Shown: in pieces, positions 37,465-46,138 of the stretch
How positions within the stretch are numbered: position 1 is the first letter of the stretch
Layout of the letters: every line of letters starts with the position of its first letter
Assembly: GCF_000383595.1 (NCBI RefSeq)
Contig: NZ_KB911581.1
Coordinates: 4,992,496-5,056,495, forward strand
DNA from: Streptomyces bottropensis ATCC 25435
Lineage (GTDB): Bacteria > Actinomycetota > Actinomycetes > Streptomycetales > Streptomycetaceae
Length of the DNA stretch: 64,000 bases
Reading direction: 5' to 3'
Notes under the pieces: generated by a model
Told to the model about the DNA's origin: nothing
Seen by the model: the letters and a program-made list of their open reading frames with translations, nothing else
The model's database searches: none
Translations under genes and position numbers: made by a program

Positions 37465-38946
37465 ATGAACGACGTCGGCGAGGTGGTGCTCGGCATCGAT
37501 CTGGGCACCACGGCCACCAAGGTGGTCGCGGTGGACGCCTCCTACCGCCCGCTGTCGACCGTCGAACGCCCGGCGCTCCTGCGTACCGGGCGCGCCGGCG
37601 AAGCCGTCCATGACCCCGCGGTGGTGCTGGCCGGGGTCGCCGATGCGGTGCGCGACAGCGCGGAACACTGCGCGCGACAGGGGCTGACCGTACGAGGGCT
37701 GTCCTTCAGCGCGGCCCTCCACACCCTGCTCGCCCTCGATGGCGACGGTGACCCGCTCACACCCGCGCTGAGCTGGGCCGACACTCGGGCGGCCGACATC
37801 GCCCGACGCCTGCGGGCCGAACGCGGGGACGTTCTCCACCGCGCTACCGGCACTCCCGTGCACCCCATGGCACCGCTGGCCAAGCTCGCCTGGTTCGCCG
37901 TACACGAGCCGGAGCTGGTCCGGCGCACGAACGCCTGGTGCGGTGTGAAGGACTACGTTCTCTCCCGCTTCACCGGCCGACTGGTCACCGACCTCTCGTG
38001 CGCCTCCGCGACCGGGCTGTTGGACATCCACACCGCCGACTGGCACCCGCCCGCCCTGGAGGCCGCCGGAGTATCCGGTGGACGACTCCCCGAACTCGTC
38101 CCGCCGACTTCCGTCTTTTCGTTGCTGCCCGGACCGGCCGCCGAACTCGGCCTTCCCTCCGGACTGCCCGTGGTCGCGGGCGCCGGAGACGGTCCCCTCG
38201 CCAACCTGGCGGTCGGCGCCATCTCCCCCGCGACGGCCGCGCTCTCCCTGGGCACCAGCGGCGCGCTGCGCGTCGTACGCGAGCGGCCGGGCGTGGACGA
38301 CGGATGCCGCGTCTTCTGCTACCACCTCGCCGACGGCCTGTGGGTCCTCGGCGGAGCGGTCAGCAACGCCGGAGTCGTCGCCCAGTGGGCCGCCGAGTCC
38401 TTCGGCGGCGTCGACGTCGCGGACCTGCTGAAGGAGGCGGCCGAGGTGGAACCGGGCTCCGAGGGCCTCATGGCACTGCCCCACCTCCTCGGCGAACGCG
38501 CCCCGTGGTGGGACCCCGATGCCCGGGGCGCCCTCGTCGGGCTGCGCCGCGGGCACGGCAGGGCCCACATGACCCGGGCCATGATCGAGGGAGTCGGACA
38601 GCAACTGGCGCTGGTCCGGGACTCGGTTCTCGCGGCCGGGGCCCCGATCACTTCGGTGCGTGCCACGGGCGGAGCGTTGCGGTCGCCGCTGTGGGCGGAG
38701 ATCGTCGCGGCGGCGCTGGACATGCCGCTGGAGATCACCGACGACACGGCCGGCTCCGGGTTCGGGGCGGCCCTCCTCGGCTGGCGCGCGGTCGGCGCCG
38801 TGGACCACCTCTCCGCCCTGCCCGCCGACGTCTGGGCCCGCCCCCACCGCACCGTCCACCCGGACCCGGTCGCCGTGCGGCGCATGTCGCAGGCCCGGCC
38901 CCTGGTGGAGCGGTGCTACGAGACGCTGCGGGACCTCTGCGCGTAG
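37465..38946 (+). CDS. FGGY-family carbohydrate kinase, probable gluconokinase
   Basis: 493 residues, normal FGGY length. ATP-binding GIDLGTTATKVVAVD is at the N-terminus, substrate region SWADTRAADIARRL near 100, the second domain VAGAGDGPLANLAVGAI near 235, and ATGGALRSPLWAEIVA near 395. The family phosphorylates xylulose, gluconate, ribulose and similar sugars; the neighbours make gluconate to 6-phosphogluconate likely. GGAG precedes the ATG at 37465. It is divergent from the dehydrogenase operon across two operator elements. Confidence 0.85.
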   Translation: MNDVGEVVLGIDLGTTATKVVAVDASYRPLSTVERPALLRTGRAGEAVHDPAVVLAGVADAVRDSAEHCARQGLTVRGLSFSAALHTLLALDGDGDPLTPALSWADTRAADIARRLRAERGDVLHRATGTPVHPMAPLAKLAWFAVHEPELVRRTNAWCGVKDYVLSRFTGRLVTDLSCASATGLLDIHTADWHPPALEAAGVSGGRLPELVPPTSVFSLLPGPAAELGLPSGLPVVAGAGDGPLANLAVGAISPATAALSLGTSGALRVVRERPGVDDGCRVFCYHLADGLWVLGGAVSNAGVVAQWAAESFGGVDVADLLKEAAEVEPGSEGLMALPHLLGERAPWWDPDARGALVGLRRGHGRAHMTRAMIEGVGQQLALVRDSVLAAGAPITSVRATGGALRSPLWAEIVAAALDMPLEITDDTAGSGFGAALLGWRAVGAVDHLSALPADVWARPHRTVHPDPVAVRRMSQARPLVERCYETLRDLCA

Positions 38947-39129
38947 CGCCCCCGTCCGGGAGCGGCGGCGATCGCCCACAGTCCGTCTGCCCACAAGTCC
39001 CACCTCCTCGTACGGCCACGGCCACGGCCCGGGTCGTCCGCCGGCCCGCCGATGAGCTGCGGGCAGACGATCAGATCGGCCGCCCGTCCCGCCCCATCCC
39101 GTCCCGTGAGGACGACCCCGACCCTGACC

Positions 39130-39262
39130 GGCCCCCGCGTGCTTTTCGCCGTCCCTCGCGCGCCGGACAACGGGGACGAGCCACAGGGCGACGGCCGGCG
39201 CAGCCTTGCCCAGCGGCATGTTCACCACGAGGATCCAGCGCTCGCCAGGCGAATGTGGTGAA
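39130..39262 (-). pseudogene. MFS exporter (EmrB/QacA-type) fragment
   Basis: The minus strand reads ERWILVVNMPLGKAAPAVAL, matching the conserved SWRWIFxVNxPxG segment at the sixth-seventh helix of 14-helix drug exporters. Neighbouring bits (ALFTTFA) occur in a shifted frame. Nothing else of a roughly 500-residue transporter remains. The rest of 38947-39486 has no supported gene. Confidence 0.5.
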
Positions 39263-39486
39263 CAGCGCGCTGAACCCAGGGCGCGAGTACAGGGGGGAAC
39301 ACCCCCGGCCAGGTGAGCCCGGCGCCGTCCGCAGCGGGTCCCGTCGCCGCGTGGTGCACACGACGGAACCCGCTGTCGGACGGGCAGTCGGACGGGCACC
39401 GGCCCGAGGCCCCGGCGCACCCCACGATCGCCCGCATGAAGACGCGGCGGGCCCCGGCGGCTCCCCGCACCGCTGCTATCGCCAGG

Positions 39487-40383
39487 TCAGACCGAGCCCG
39501 CGGACGCGCCGTTCACGGCATGCACAGCGTGTCCGCCGAACTGCTGCCGCATCGCCGCCAGCGCCTTGAGCTGGGCGGCGTCCGGCTGGCGGGAGGCGAA
39601 GCGGGCGAAGAGCGCGGCGGTCATGGCGGGAGCGGAGACCGCGAGCCGCACCGCCTCCTCGACCGTCCAGCGTCCCTCGCCGGAGTCGTCGACCCGGCCG
39701 GAGAGTCCGCCCAGGGCGGAGTCCTGCTCCAGGGCGCGGACGAGGAGGTCGAGCAGCCAGGACCGTACGACCGTGCCGTGCCGCCAGGAGGCGAGCACCT
39801 TCGGCACGTCGGGGACGTACTCGCTGGCCTCCAACAACTCGTAACCCTCGGCGAGGGCCTGCATCATGCCGTACTCGATGCCGTTGTGGACCATCTTGGT
39901 GTAGTGGCCGGCGCCCACCGGGCCCGCATGGCAGATGCCGTCCTCCTCCGGCGCGAGCGCCTCCAGCAGGGGCCACACGCGGCGGACGTGTTCGTCCGCG
40001 CCGCCGCACATGACGGCGTAGCCGTTCTCCCGGCCCCAGATACCGCCGCTGACGCCGCAGTCGACGTAACCGACGCCGCGCTCGGCGAGCGTCCCGGCGT
40101 GCTCGGCGTCGTCGCTGAAGCGGGAGTTGCCGCCCTCGACCACCACGTCGCCCGGGGACAGCAGCTCGGCCAGCCGACGGATCGCCTGGCGCGTGGGGTC
40201 CCCGGCCGGGAGCATCAGCCAGATCACCCGGGGGGCGACGAGCTTGTCGACCAGTTCCTCCAGGGAGTTCACGTCACGGTCGGGGGAGGTGCGGCTGTAG
40301 CCGATCACCTCGTGGCCGCGGTCACGCCAGCGGGCCGCCATGTTGCCGCCCATGCGTCCGAGACCGACGATTCCTGTCTGCAT
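39487..40383 (-). CDS. gnd: decarboxylating 6-phosphogluconate dehydrogenase, short form
   Basis: 298 residues, the length of the short, tetrameric NAD-preferring GntZ/YqeC class rather than the 470-residue form. Motifs: GIVGLGRMGGNMAARW, VVEGGNSRFSDD, DCGVSGGIWGRENGYAVMCG and HYTKMVHNGIEYGMMQ with the catalytic Lys. It oxidises and decarboxylates 6-phosphogluconate to ribulose 5-phosphate. With the kinase it would pass gluconate into the pentose phosphate pathway. It is last of a minus-strand operon, 3 bp after the preceding gene. Confidence 0.92.
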   Translation of the reverse strand: MQTGIVGLGRMGGNMAARWRDRGHEVIGYSRTSPDRDVNSLEELVDKLVAPRVIWLMLPAGDPTRQAIRRLAELLSPGDVVVEGGNSRFSDDAEHAGTLAERGVGYVDCGVSGGIWGRENGYAVMCGGADEHVRRVWPLLEALAPEEDGICHAGPVGAGHYTKMVHNGIEYGMMQALAEGYELLEASEYVPDVPKVLASWRHGTVVRSWLLDLLVRALEQDSALGGLSGRVDDSGEGRWTVEEAVRLAVSAPAMTAALFARFASRQPDAAQLKALAAMRQQFGGHAVHAVNGASAGSV

Positions 40384-40386
40384 TGC

Positions 40387-41358
40387 TCAGTCCTTGGAGG
40401 GGTCGTGGTGCGGATGGGCCTGGGAAGTGGGGTGCGGGCGGGAGGGAGCGTTGTCCTCGCGCAGCAGCCTGAGGACGACGCTGTTGTCGAGGTCACCGAG
40501 CCCCCGGTCGTCGACGGCCGCGTACAGGCGGGCGACGGTGGAGGACAACGGCAGCGCGACGCCCGCGTCGGTCGCGCTGTCGAGGACGAAGCCGAGGTCC
40601 TTGTGGAGGTAGCGGGCGGGCCCGGACGGCGTGAAGTCGCTCTCGGCGAGGTGGTGGCGCTTCTGCGCGAGCACCTCCGAGGAGGCGAGGCCGCCGGCCA
40701 GCACCTCCAGCAGGGCCGCCGGGTCGAGCCCGCCGCCCTCCCCGAGCACGACGGCCTCCGCGAGCGCCACCAGCGTCCCGGCGACGACCAGTTGGTTGCA
40801 CGCCTTGGCGAGCGATCCGGCTCCGGTGTCGCCCATGCGGCGTACGGTCGAGCCCATGGCCCGCAGATACGGGCGGACGTCTTCGACGGCGTCCTGCGTT
40901 CCGCCCGCCATGATCGACAGGGTGGCGTCGCGGGCGCCCGTCACTCCGCCGCTCACGGGAGCGTCGACGACGCGGACGCCGTGTGGGCGGAGCTCCTCGG
41001 CCAGGGCGCGTACGGCAACGGGGGAGACGGTGCCCATCACCACGAGCGTGTCCATCGCCCGGCCCGCCGTGGCCGAGGCGGCCAGGCCCGCGAGCAATCC
41101 GTCCGGGCAGGCCCAGACATCCCGGACCTGGGGCAGGTCCGGCAGCATGGTCACGACCGTGCGGGCGCCGGCCGCCACCTCCCCCGGACTGTGCGCGGCC
41201 CGGCAGCCGCCGGCGACCGCCGCGTCGAGTGGTGCGCCGCGTCGGTTCCAGGCCAGGACGTCGAAGCCGGCCTTCGCCAGGTTGACTGCCATCGGAAGGC
41301 CCATCGCGCCGAGCCCGACGAAGCCGACGGTGTCCGAGCGGGAGGGCGGCGGGCTCAC
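40387..41358 (-). CDS. beta-hydroxyacid dehydrogenase, second copy
   Basis: 323 residues. FVGLGAMGLPMAVNLAKAGF, DAPVSGGVTGARDATLSIM and GAGSLAKACNQLVV are the cofactor, substrate and catalytic-Lys signatures of the 3-hydroxyisobutyrate/tartronate-semialdehyde reductase family. It ends with a His/Pro/Ser-rich tail (SRPHPTSQAHPHHDPSKD), which is unusual. The GTG at 41358 overlaps the preceding stop by 4 nt. Its substrate is unknown; it is only distantly similar to the copy at 36405. Confidence 0.85.
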   Translation of the reverse strand: MSPPPSRSDTVGFVGLGAMGLPMAVNLAKAGFDVLAWNRRGAPLDAAVAGGCRAAHSPGEVAAGARTVVTMLPDLPQVRDVWACPDGLLAGLAASATAGRAMDTLVVMGTVSPVAVRALAEELRPHGVRVVDAPVSGGVTGARDATLSIMAGGTQDAVEDVRPYLRAMGSTVRRMGDTGAGSLAKACNQLVVAGTLVALAEAVVLGEGGGLDPAALLEVLAGGLASSEVLAQKRHHLAESDFTPSGPARYLHKDLGFVLDSATDAGVALPLSSTVARLYAAVDDRGLGDLDNSVVLRLLREDNAPSRPHPTSQAHPHHDPSKD

Positions 41359-42446
41359 GGCCTGACCCCCGCCCGCGCGGGCCGGCTCGCGTCGTCCGCG
41401 AGCGCGCCCAGTCGTTCGGACAGGGAGGGGTGAGCGAGCACATCCCGGTTGACGACGAAACGCGGCAGTCGGCCGGTCGCCACGTCCAGCACGGCCCGGA
41501 CCGCGCTGCCGCCGTTGCCCGCGGACATCTCGTCGGTCCAGGCCAGGCTGTGCGGACTGAGGACGACGTTGTCCATGTGCAGCAGCGGGTTGTCCGGCTC
41601 GGGCGGTTCGGTCTCGAAGACGTCCAGGCCGGCGCCTCTGATGCGGCCCGCCCGCAGTGCGTCGATCAGTGCCGTCTCGTCGACGATCGGGCCGCGGGCG
41701 ACATTGAGGAGGACGGCATGGGGCTTCATCAGGGACAGCCGCCGGGCGTCCACGAGGTGGTGGGTCTCCTCGGTCAGCACGCACATCACGATGACCGCGT
41801 CCGACTCGGCCAGCACGGTGTCGGCGTCGGCGAGACGTACGCCCAGTTCCGCGGCGGTCTCCGACGGGCAGTAGGGGTCGTAGGCGATGATCTCGGTGTC
41901 GAACGGCCGGAGCAGCCCGACGAGGTCGCGGGCGGTGTTGCCGAGTCCGAGCAGGCCGATACGGCGGCCCGTGAGGCCGAGCCCCATCCACTGCTCCCGC
42001 TCGGCCCAGCGCCCCTGGCGTACCAGCCGGTCCTTGGCGGTCATGTTGTGCAGGAGCCCCAGCAGCATGGCGAGGGCGGCGGTGGCGACGGGCCGCCGGG
42101 CGCCGTCCGGGGTGATGGTCACGAGGGCGCCGTGGCGCGTGCAGGCGTCGAGGTCGACGGCGTCGTAGCCGACCCCGAAGCGGGCGAAGAGCACCGGGGG
42201 TGTGGTGAGGCCGGTGAAGGTGCGGGCGGTGACGGCGGGGCCCGCGAACAGGACGGCGTCGAGGCCGTCGACGTCCGGCGCGAGGAGCTCGTCGGTAGCG
42301 CGCGGCAGGTAGTGCCAGTCGATCCCGGCGGCGTCCAGCTCGCCCAGCCGGATGTCGCCCCACACATTGCGTCCGTCCGCGTCGAGGAAGTCGCGGCTGA
42401 CCCCGACCGTGAAAGGGCCACCTGCCGACGGGAGGCCCGCCATCAC
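41355..42446 (-). CDS. D-isomer-specific 2-hydroxyacid dehydrogenase, second copy
   Basis: 363 residues. It carries LFARFGVGYDAVDLDACTRH, the Rossmann motif IGLLGLGNTARDLVGLLRPF, catalytic Arg in NVARGPIVDETALIDAL, Glu in GLDVFETEPPEPDN and His in LSPHSLAW. The His is followed by SLAW rather than the common xGGxT, which may alter specificity. The likely start is the GTG at 42446, overlapping the preceding stop by 4 nt; an ATG at 42443 is equally possible. It is the second gene of a four-gene minus-strand operon. Confidence 0.85.
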   Translation of the reverse strand: MMAGLPSAGGPFTVGVSRDFLDADGRNVWGDIRLGELDAAGIDWHYLPRATDELLAPDVDGLDAVLFAGPAVTARTFTGLTTPPVLFARFGVGYDAVDLDACTRHGALVTITPDGARRPVATAALAMLLGLLHNMTAKDRLVRQGRWAEREQWMGLGLTGRRIGLLGLGNTARDLVGLLRPFDTEIIAYDPYCPSETAAELGVRLADADTVLAESDAVIVMCVLTEETHHLVDARRLSLMKPHAVLLNVARGPIVDETALIDALRAGRIRGAGLDVFETEPPEPDNPLLHMDNVVLSPHSLAWTDEMSAGNGGSAVRAVLDVATGRLPRFVVNRDVLAHPSLSERLGALADDASRPARAGVRP

Positions 42447-43402
42447 AGCACCGCGACCGGGTTGACGGGCGAGCCCGTGCCGCCGGGGATGTTCAGCGGC
42501 GCGACCACGAGCAGGAACTCGTACCGGCCCTGCGCCGCGCAGGCGGCCGACAGCGCCTCCAGGTCGAGATTGTCCAGGAGCGGTACGCCCATCGCGGTGA
42601 TGGCGAGGGCGTGCACGGGGGAGTGCAGCCCCTCGACGGGCGAGGGACGTACGTCGCTGTCGCCGTCACCGCCGAGCAGGGAGATCCCGCGTTCGGCCAG
42701 TAGGGGTACGGCGTCCACGTGGAAGCCGGCGCTCGCGTTGTCCGGGTTCCAGGGGCCGAGTTCGGCGCGCCGCCGGAAGTGGCCGGAACGCAGCAGCACC
42801 GCGTCGCCCTCGCCGACGCTCACGCCCAGCGCCTTCTCCGCGGCGACGACGTCCTCGGCGTGCACGGCGGTGCCGGGCTCCAGCCAGTCGATGCCGAGGG
42901 CGGCGGGCAGGTCGATCAGTACGCCCCTGGTGACGAGGGGGCCCAGCGCGGAGACGGCGCCGAAGTGGGCGCCGGCGGCGTCGACCACCTCGCGGGCGGT
43001 GCGGCCGTCATAGAGCTGACCGCGATAGGCGATGTGGGACAGCGCGTCGAGGTGACTGACGCCCTTGCCGTGGTAGTCGACGGCGATGAAGTCCTTGTGG
43101 CAGGACGGTTCGGGGGCCTCGACGTCGCCGAGGTCGGACATGTAGTGCAGCGCGGGCTTACCGTTGTCGGGGCCGGGCACGGTGTTCCAGGGCAGGGCCA
43201 TGGGGACGGTGACGCCGCTGCGGACGAGGGCGGTGGCCCGCTGGACGTGGGCGGGGGTGACCCGGTTCCACGCGCCACGGTCGGCGGGGGTCCAACTGCC
43301 CCAGGTCCGTACGGCGGCGAAGAGGGAGTCGAACTCCTCGCGAGACAGAGGGGGGCCGTTGTCGGGCGGAGGGGGCGGGGAGTCGGGCGGGCTGCTGGTC
43401 AT
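42443..43402 (-). CDS. cyclase-family (kynurenine formamidase-like) metal hydrolase
   Basis: 319 residues. The cyclase/KynB signature appears as GVSHLDALSHI near 115-125, with DFIAVDYHG before it and LLRSGHFRRR later. Family enzymes use a metal bound by the HxxxxH/D cluster to open amides or lactones. Here an aldonolactone hydrolase is plausible, because all neighbours handle aldonates, but this is inference. It leads the minus-strand operon, and its start at 43402 is about 140 bp from the operator at 43541. The Pro-rich N-terminus (SPPDSPPPPP) is unusual. Confidence 0.8.
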   Translation of the reverse strand: MTSSPPDSPPPPPDNGPPLSREEFDSLFAAVRTWGSWTPADRGAWNRVTPAHVQRATALVRSGVTVPMALPWNTVPGPDNGKPALHYMSDLGDVEAPEPSCHKDFIAVDYHGKGVSHLDALSHIAYRGQLYDGRTAREVVDAAGAHFGAVSALGPLVTRGVLIDLPAALGIDWLEPGTAVHAEDVVAAEKALGVSVGEGDAVLLRSGHFRRRAELGPWNPDNASAGFHVDAVPLLAERGISLLGGDGDSDVRPSPVEGLHSPVHALAITAMGVPLLDNLDLEALSAACAAQGRYEFLLVVAPLNIPGGTGSPVNPVAVL

Positions 43403-43540
43403 GAGGTGCTCAGCGCTCCAAGGCTCGGAGGGTGTCGTTGGCCGGCTTACAAGGCGCGCTACGGTCGGCGGACTCGGCGAATCCCGATGCAAAGCGCGCG
43501 GCGACGGCATTGTCGTTCGGCGACAGACGAGAGACAATAA

Positions 43541-43569
43541 CAACATGCTGAACTTCGAACAGAATGATG
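43541..43569. promoter_or_regulatory. inverted-repeat operator 3, adjacent to the IclR start
   Basis: CAACATGCTG, 9-nt spacer, CAGAATGATG (8 of 10 arm positions pair). It ends 1 bp before the IclR start codon and lies in the divergent promoter region shared with the cyclase operon, as expected for autoregulation. Confidence 0.65.
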
Positions 43570-43570
43570 G

Positions 43571-44377
43571 GTGGAATCGACGGTGAGCGCAAGCGACCCG
43601 GGAAGCCTCGTCCCGGCGGTGACCCGCGCGGTGGCGATTCTCGACGTGCTCGGCGAGGCGGAGGGCCGCCCGCTGTCGGTCAGCGAGATCGCGCGTGCCC
43701 TGGACCTGCCCAAGTCCTCGACGGGCAATCTCTGCGCCTCCCTGGAGGCGGCGGGCATGATCACGCGCAACGGCGCGGGCTTCGCGCTCGGGCGCAAACT
43801 GGTGGAGCTCGGCGGCCGGTACCTGTCCACGGTGGACCAGCTGCGCGACTTCTACGAGTTGTGCCGGCGCAGCTCGCACATCTCGCAGGAGACCGCCCGG
43901 GTGGCCGTTCTCGACGGCCTGGACGTGCTGTACCTGGCCAGGTACGACGGCACCCAGCCGTTGCGGCTCACCGCCAACATCGGCGACCGTTTCCCCGCGA
44001 ACTGCACGGCCACCGGCAAGGCCATCCTCTCCACGCTGGATCCGGCGGTGGCGGAGGACCGGCTGCGCGGCCGTACGCTGCCCGCGCTGAGTGAACGGTC
44101 CATCACCTCGGTGCCCGCGCTGCTCCAGGACCTGGCGCAGGCCCGGGAGCGGGGTTACGCGGTCGACGACGAGGAGGCGACGGCGGGTGTGCTGTGTCTG
44201 GCCGTGCCGGTATCAGGCTTCCGCACCGACTCAGCACCCTTCGCGATCAGCGTCACCGTGCTCAAAGCGCGGCTCGACGACGAGTTCCGTGCGGCACTCC
44301 TGAAGGATCTGCGCGCCATCGCGGCGGGCATGGAGAACCCCATGCTCCCGCCGGGGGCGTCGGAGAGGGGTCGATGA
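43571..44377 (+). CDS. IclR-family transcriptional regulator
   Basis: 268 residues. The N-terminal winged helix contains AVAILDVLGEAEGRPLSVSE and IARALDLPKSSTGNLCASLE; the effector domain contains GDRFPANCTATGKAILSTL and RGYAVDDEEATAGVLCLAVP, standard for IclR. These proteins bind small carboxylates or sugars. It probably controls both flanking catabolic operons and the downstream ABC importer through the shared operators. The GTG at 43571 is used, and a GTG at 43583 is possible. It is divergent from the cyclase operon. Confidence 0.92.
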   Translation: MESTVSASDPGSLVPAVTRAVAILDVLGEAEGRPLSVSEIARALDLPKSSTGNLCASLEAAGMITRNGAGFALGRKLVELGGRYLSTVDQLRDFYELCRRSSHISQETARVAVLDGLDVLYLARYDGTQPLRLTANIGDRFPANCTATGKAILSTLDPAVAEDRLRGRTLPALSERSITSVPALLQDLAQARERGYAVDDEEATAGVLCLAVPVSGFRTDSAPFAISVTVLKARLDDEFRAALLKDLRAIAAGMENPMLPPGASERGR

Positions 44378-44491
44378 GGTGAGGCGGGGCCCCCGCCTCC
44401 GCCTGAGGTGATCGTCGTCGCGGCGGCCGTACGGAAATCTCTCCGTACGGCCGCCGCAACGTTTGGGCAACTTATGACAACGGGAGTATTG

Positions 44492-44524
44492 ACCAACATG
44501 CTGTGATGCGTTCAGGATGCTGGT
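44492..44524. promoter_or_regulatory. inverted-repeat operator 4, ahead of the ABC importer
   Basis: ACCAACATGCTG, a 9-nt spacer, CAGGATGCTGGT: 10 of 12 arm positions pair. It ends 46 bp before the ATPase start codon. Same arms and spacing as at 37306 and 43541. Confidence 0.7.
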
Positions 44525-44569
44525 CGAGCCGATGGATCGGTCCTCGGCCTGCAGATCCCGGAGAAGTCC

Positions 44570-46138
44570 GTGAACGACGCTCCTGACGACATGGCCGCCA
44601 GTTCTCCGTCGCCCGACGGGCGCGCGGCCTCCCGCCCGATCGTGACGATCCGCGGCCTGCGCAAGCGGTTCGGCGGCACTCTCGCGCTCGCCGATGTGGA
44701 CCTCGACATCCACGCCGGCAGCGTCCTTGCCCTGTTGGGGCACAATGGTGCCGGAAAATCCACACTTATCAAGATCCTCGCCGGTGTCTATCGCGCCGAC
44801 GAGGGCCAGGTCACCATCGCCGACCACCCTCTCGGCTCCGGCGCCGCGAGCGCCGAGATGTCCTTCATCCACCAGGACCTGGGCCTCGTGGAATGGATGA
44901 CCGTGGCCGAGAACGTCGCCCTGGGCACCGGCTACCCCCGCCGCGCCGGGCTCGTCTCCTGGCGGCAGGTACGCCGGCGCTGCACCGAGGCCCTGGAGAT
45001 AGTCGCCGGGCACCTCGACCCGGACGCCGCCGTCGCCGACCTCACCCGCGCCGAACGCTCCCTCGTCGCCATCGCCCGCGCGCTGGCCACCCGCGCCCGC
45101 CTCATCGTCCTCGACGAACCCACAGCCAGCCTCCCCGCCGCCGACTGCGCGAGGCTCTTCGACGTCCTGCACACCCTGCGCGACCGAGGCCACGCCATCG
45201 TCTACGTCAGCCACCGCCTCGACGAGGTGTACCAGGTGGCCGACCGCTACGCCGTCCTGCGCGACGGACACCTCATCAGCGAGGGCCTCCTCGCCGACCA
45301 CGGCCCCGACCGGATCGTGCGCGACATCGTCGGCCACGAGCCGGAGAGCCACCGTCCGACGGCCCCGCGCACCACCTCCGCGTCCGCCTCCACCGTGCTG
45401 CGCATGTCCGGCGCCACCACCGAGGGCGCCGGCCCCGTCGATCTCGAACTGCGCGCCGGGGAAGTCCTCGGCATGGTCGGCCTCACCGGAGCCGGACACA
45501 TGCACCTCGGCCGCGCCCTCGCCGGCTCCCGGCCCCTCACCGGCGGCCAGGTGCTCCTGGACGGCAGGCCCTACCGCCCCGGCTCGGTCTCCGCCGCCGT
45601 CGACGCGGGCATCGGCTTCGTCACCAGCAACCGCCAGGAGGAGGGCTGCGCCCTCGAACTCTCCGTCCGCGAGAACTTCCTGGCCAACCCCCGGGCGGAC
45701 GCCCGCTCCCCGTGGCGCTGGATCAGCCCCAAGCGGGAACGCGCCCAGGCCAGGTCACTCGTCGAGCGGTTCGGCGTACGACCCGGCGATCCCGAGGCCC
45801 CCATCGCCACCCTCTCCGGCGGCAACCAGCAGAAAATCATGATCGGCCGCTGGCTGCGCCTGAGCCGCCGCGTGGTGATCCTCGAGGAACCGACCGCCGG
45901 AGTCGACGTCGGCGCCAAGGCCGAGATCTACCGCCTCCTCGACGACGCCCTCGCCGAAGGACTCGCCGTCCTGCTCATCTCCACCGACTTCGAGGAAGTC
46001 GCCGACGTCTGCCACCGCGCCCTGGTCTTCGTCCGGGGGGTGGTCACGGCCGAACTGTCCGGCGCAGCCCTCACCGTCACCGAACTCACCCACGCCGCGT
46101 CGGCCATGCCGGCGCTGACCGGAACGGGCAACCACTGA
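44570..46138 (+). CDS. sugar ABC transporter, RbsA-type double ATPase
   Basis: 522 residues with two ABC modules. The first has Walker A GHNGAGKSTLIK, Q-loop region, TRAERSLVAIARAL (a modified signature) and LIVLDEPTAS. The second has a degenerate P-loop (GLTGAGHMHLG), the signature LSGGNQQKIMIGRWL and VVILEEPTAGVDVGAK. This pattern, one intact and one degenerate site, is normal for RbsA/MglA-class ATPases of the CUT2 family. GGAG precedes the GTG start at 44570. Its stop overlaps the permease start by 1 nt. The substrate is likely a sugar acid, from context. Confidence 0.92.
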   Translation: MNDAPDDMAASSPSPDGRAASRPIVTIRGLRKRFGGTLALADVDLDIHAGSVLALLGHNGAGKSTLIKILAGVYRADEGQVTIADHPLGSGAASAEMSFIHQDLGLVEWMTVAENVALGTGYPRRAGLVSWRQVRRRCTEALEIVAGHLDPDAAVADLTRAERSLVAIARALATRARLIVLDEPTASLPAADCARLFDVLHTLRDRGHAIVYVSHRLDEVYQVADRYAVLRDGHLISEGLLADHGPDRIVRDIVGHEPESHRPTAPRTTSASASTVLRMSGATTEGAGPVDLELRAGEVLGMVGLTGAGHMHLGRALAGSRPLTGGQVLLDGRPYRPGSVSAAVDAGIGFVTSNRQEEGCALELSVRENFLANPRADARSPWRWISPKRERAQARSLVERFGVRPGDPEAPIATLSGGNQQKIMIGRWLRLSRRVVILEEPTAGVDVGAKAEIYRLLDDALAEGLAVLLISTDFEEVADVCHRALVFVRGVVTAELSGAALTVTELTHAASAMPALTGTGNH

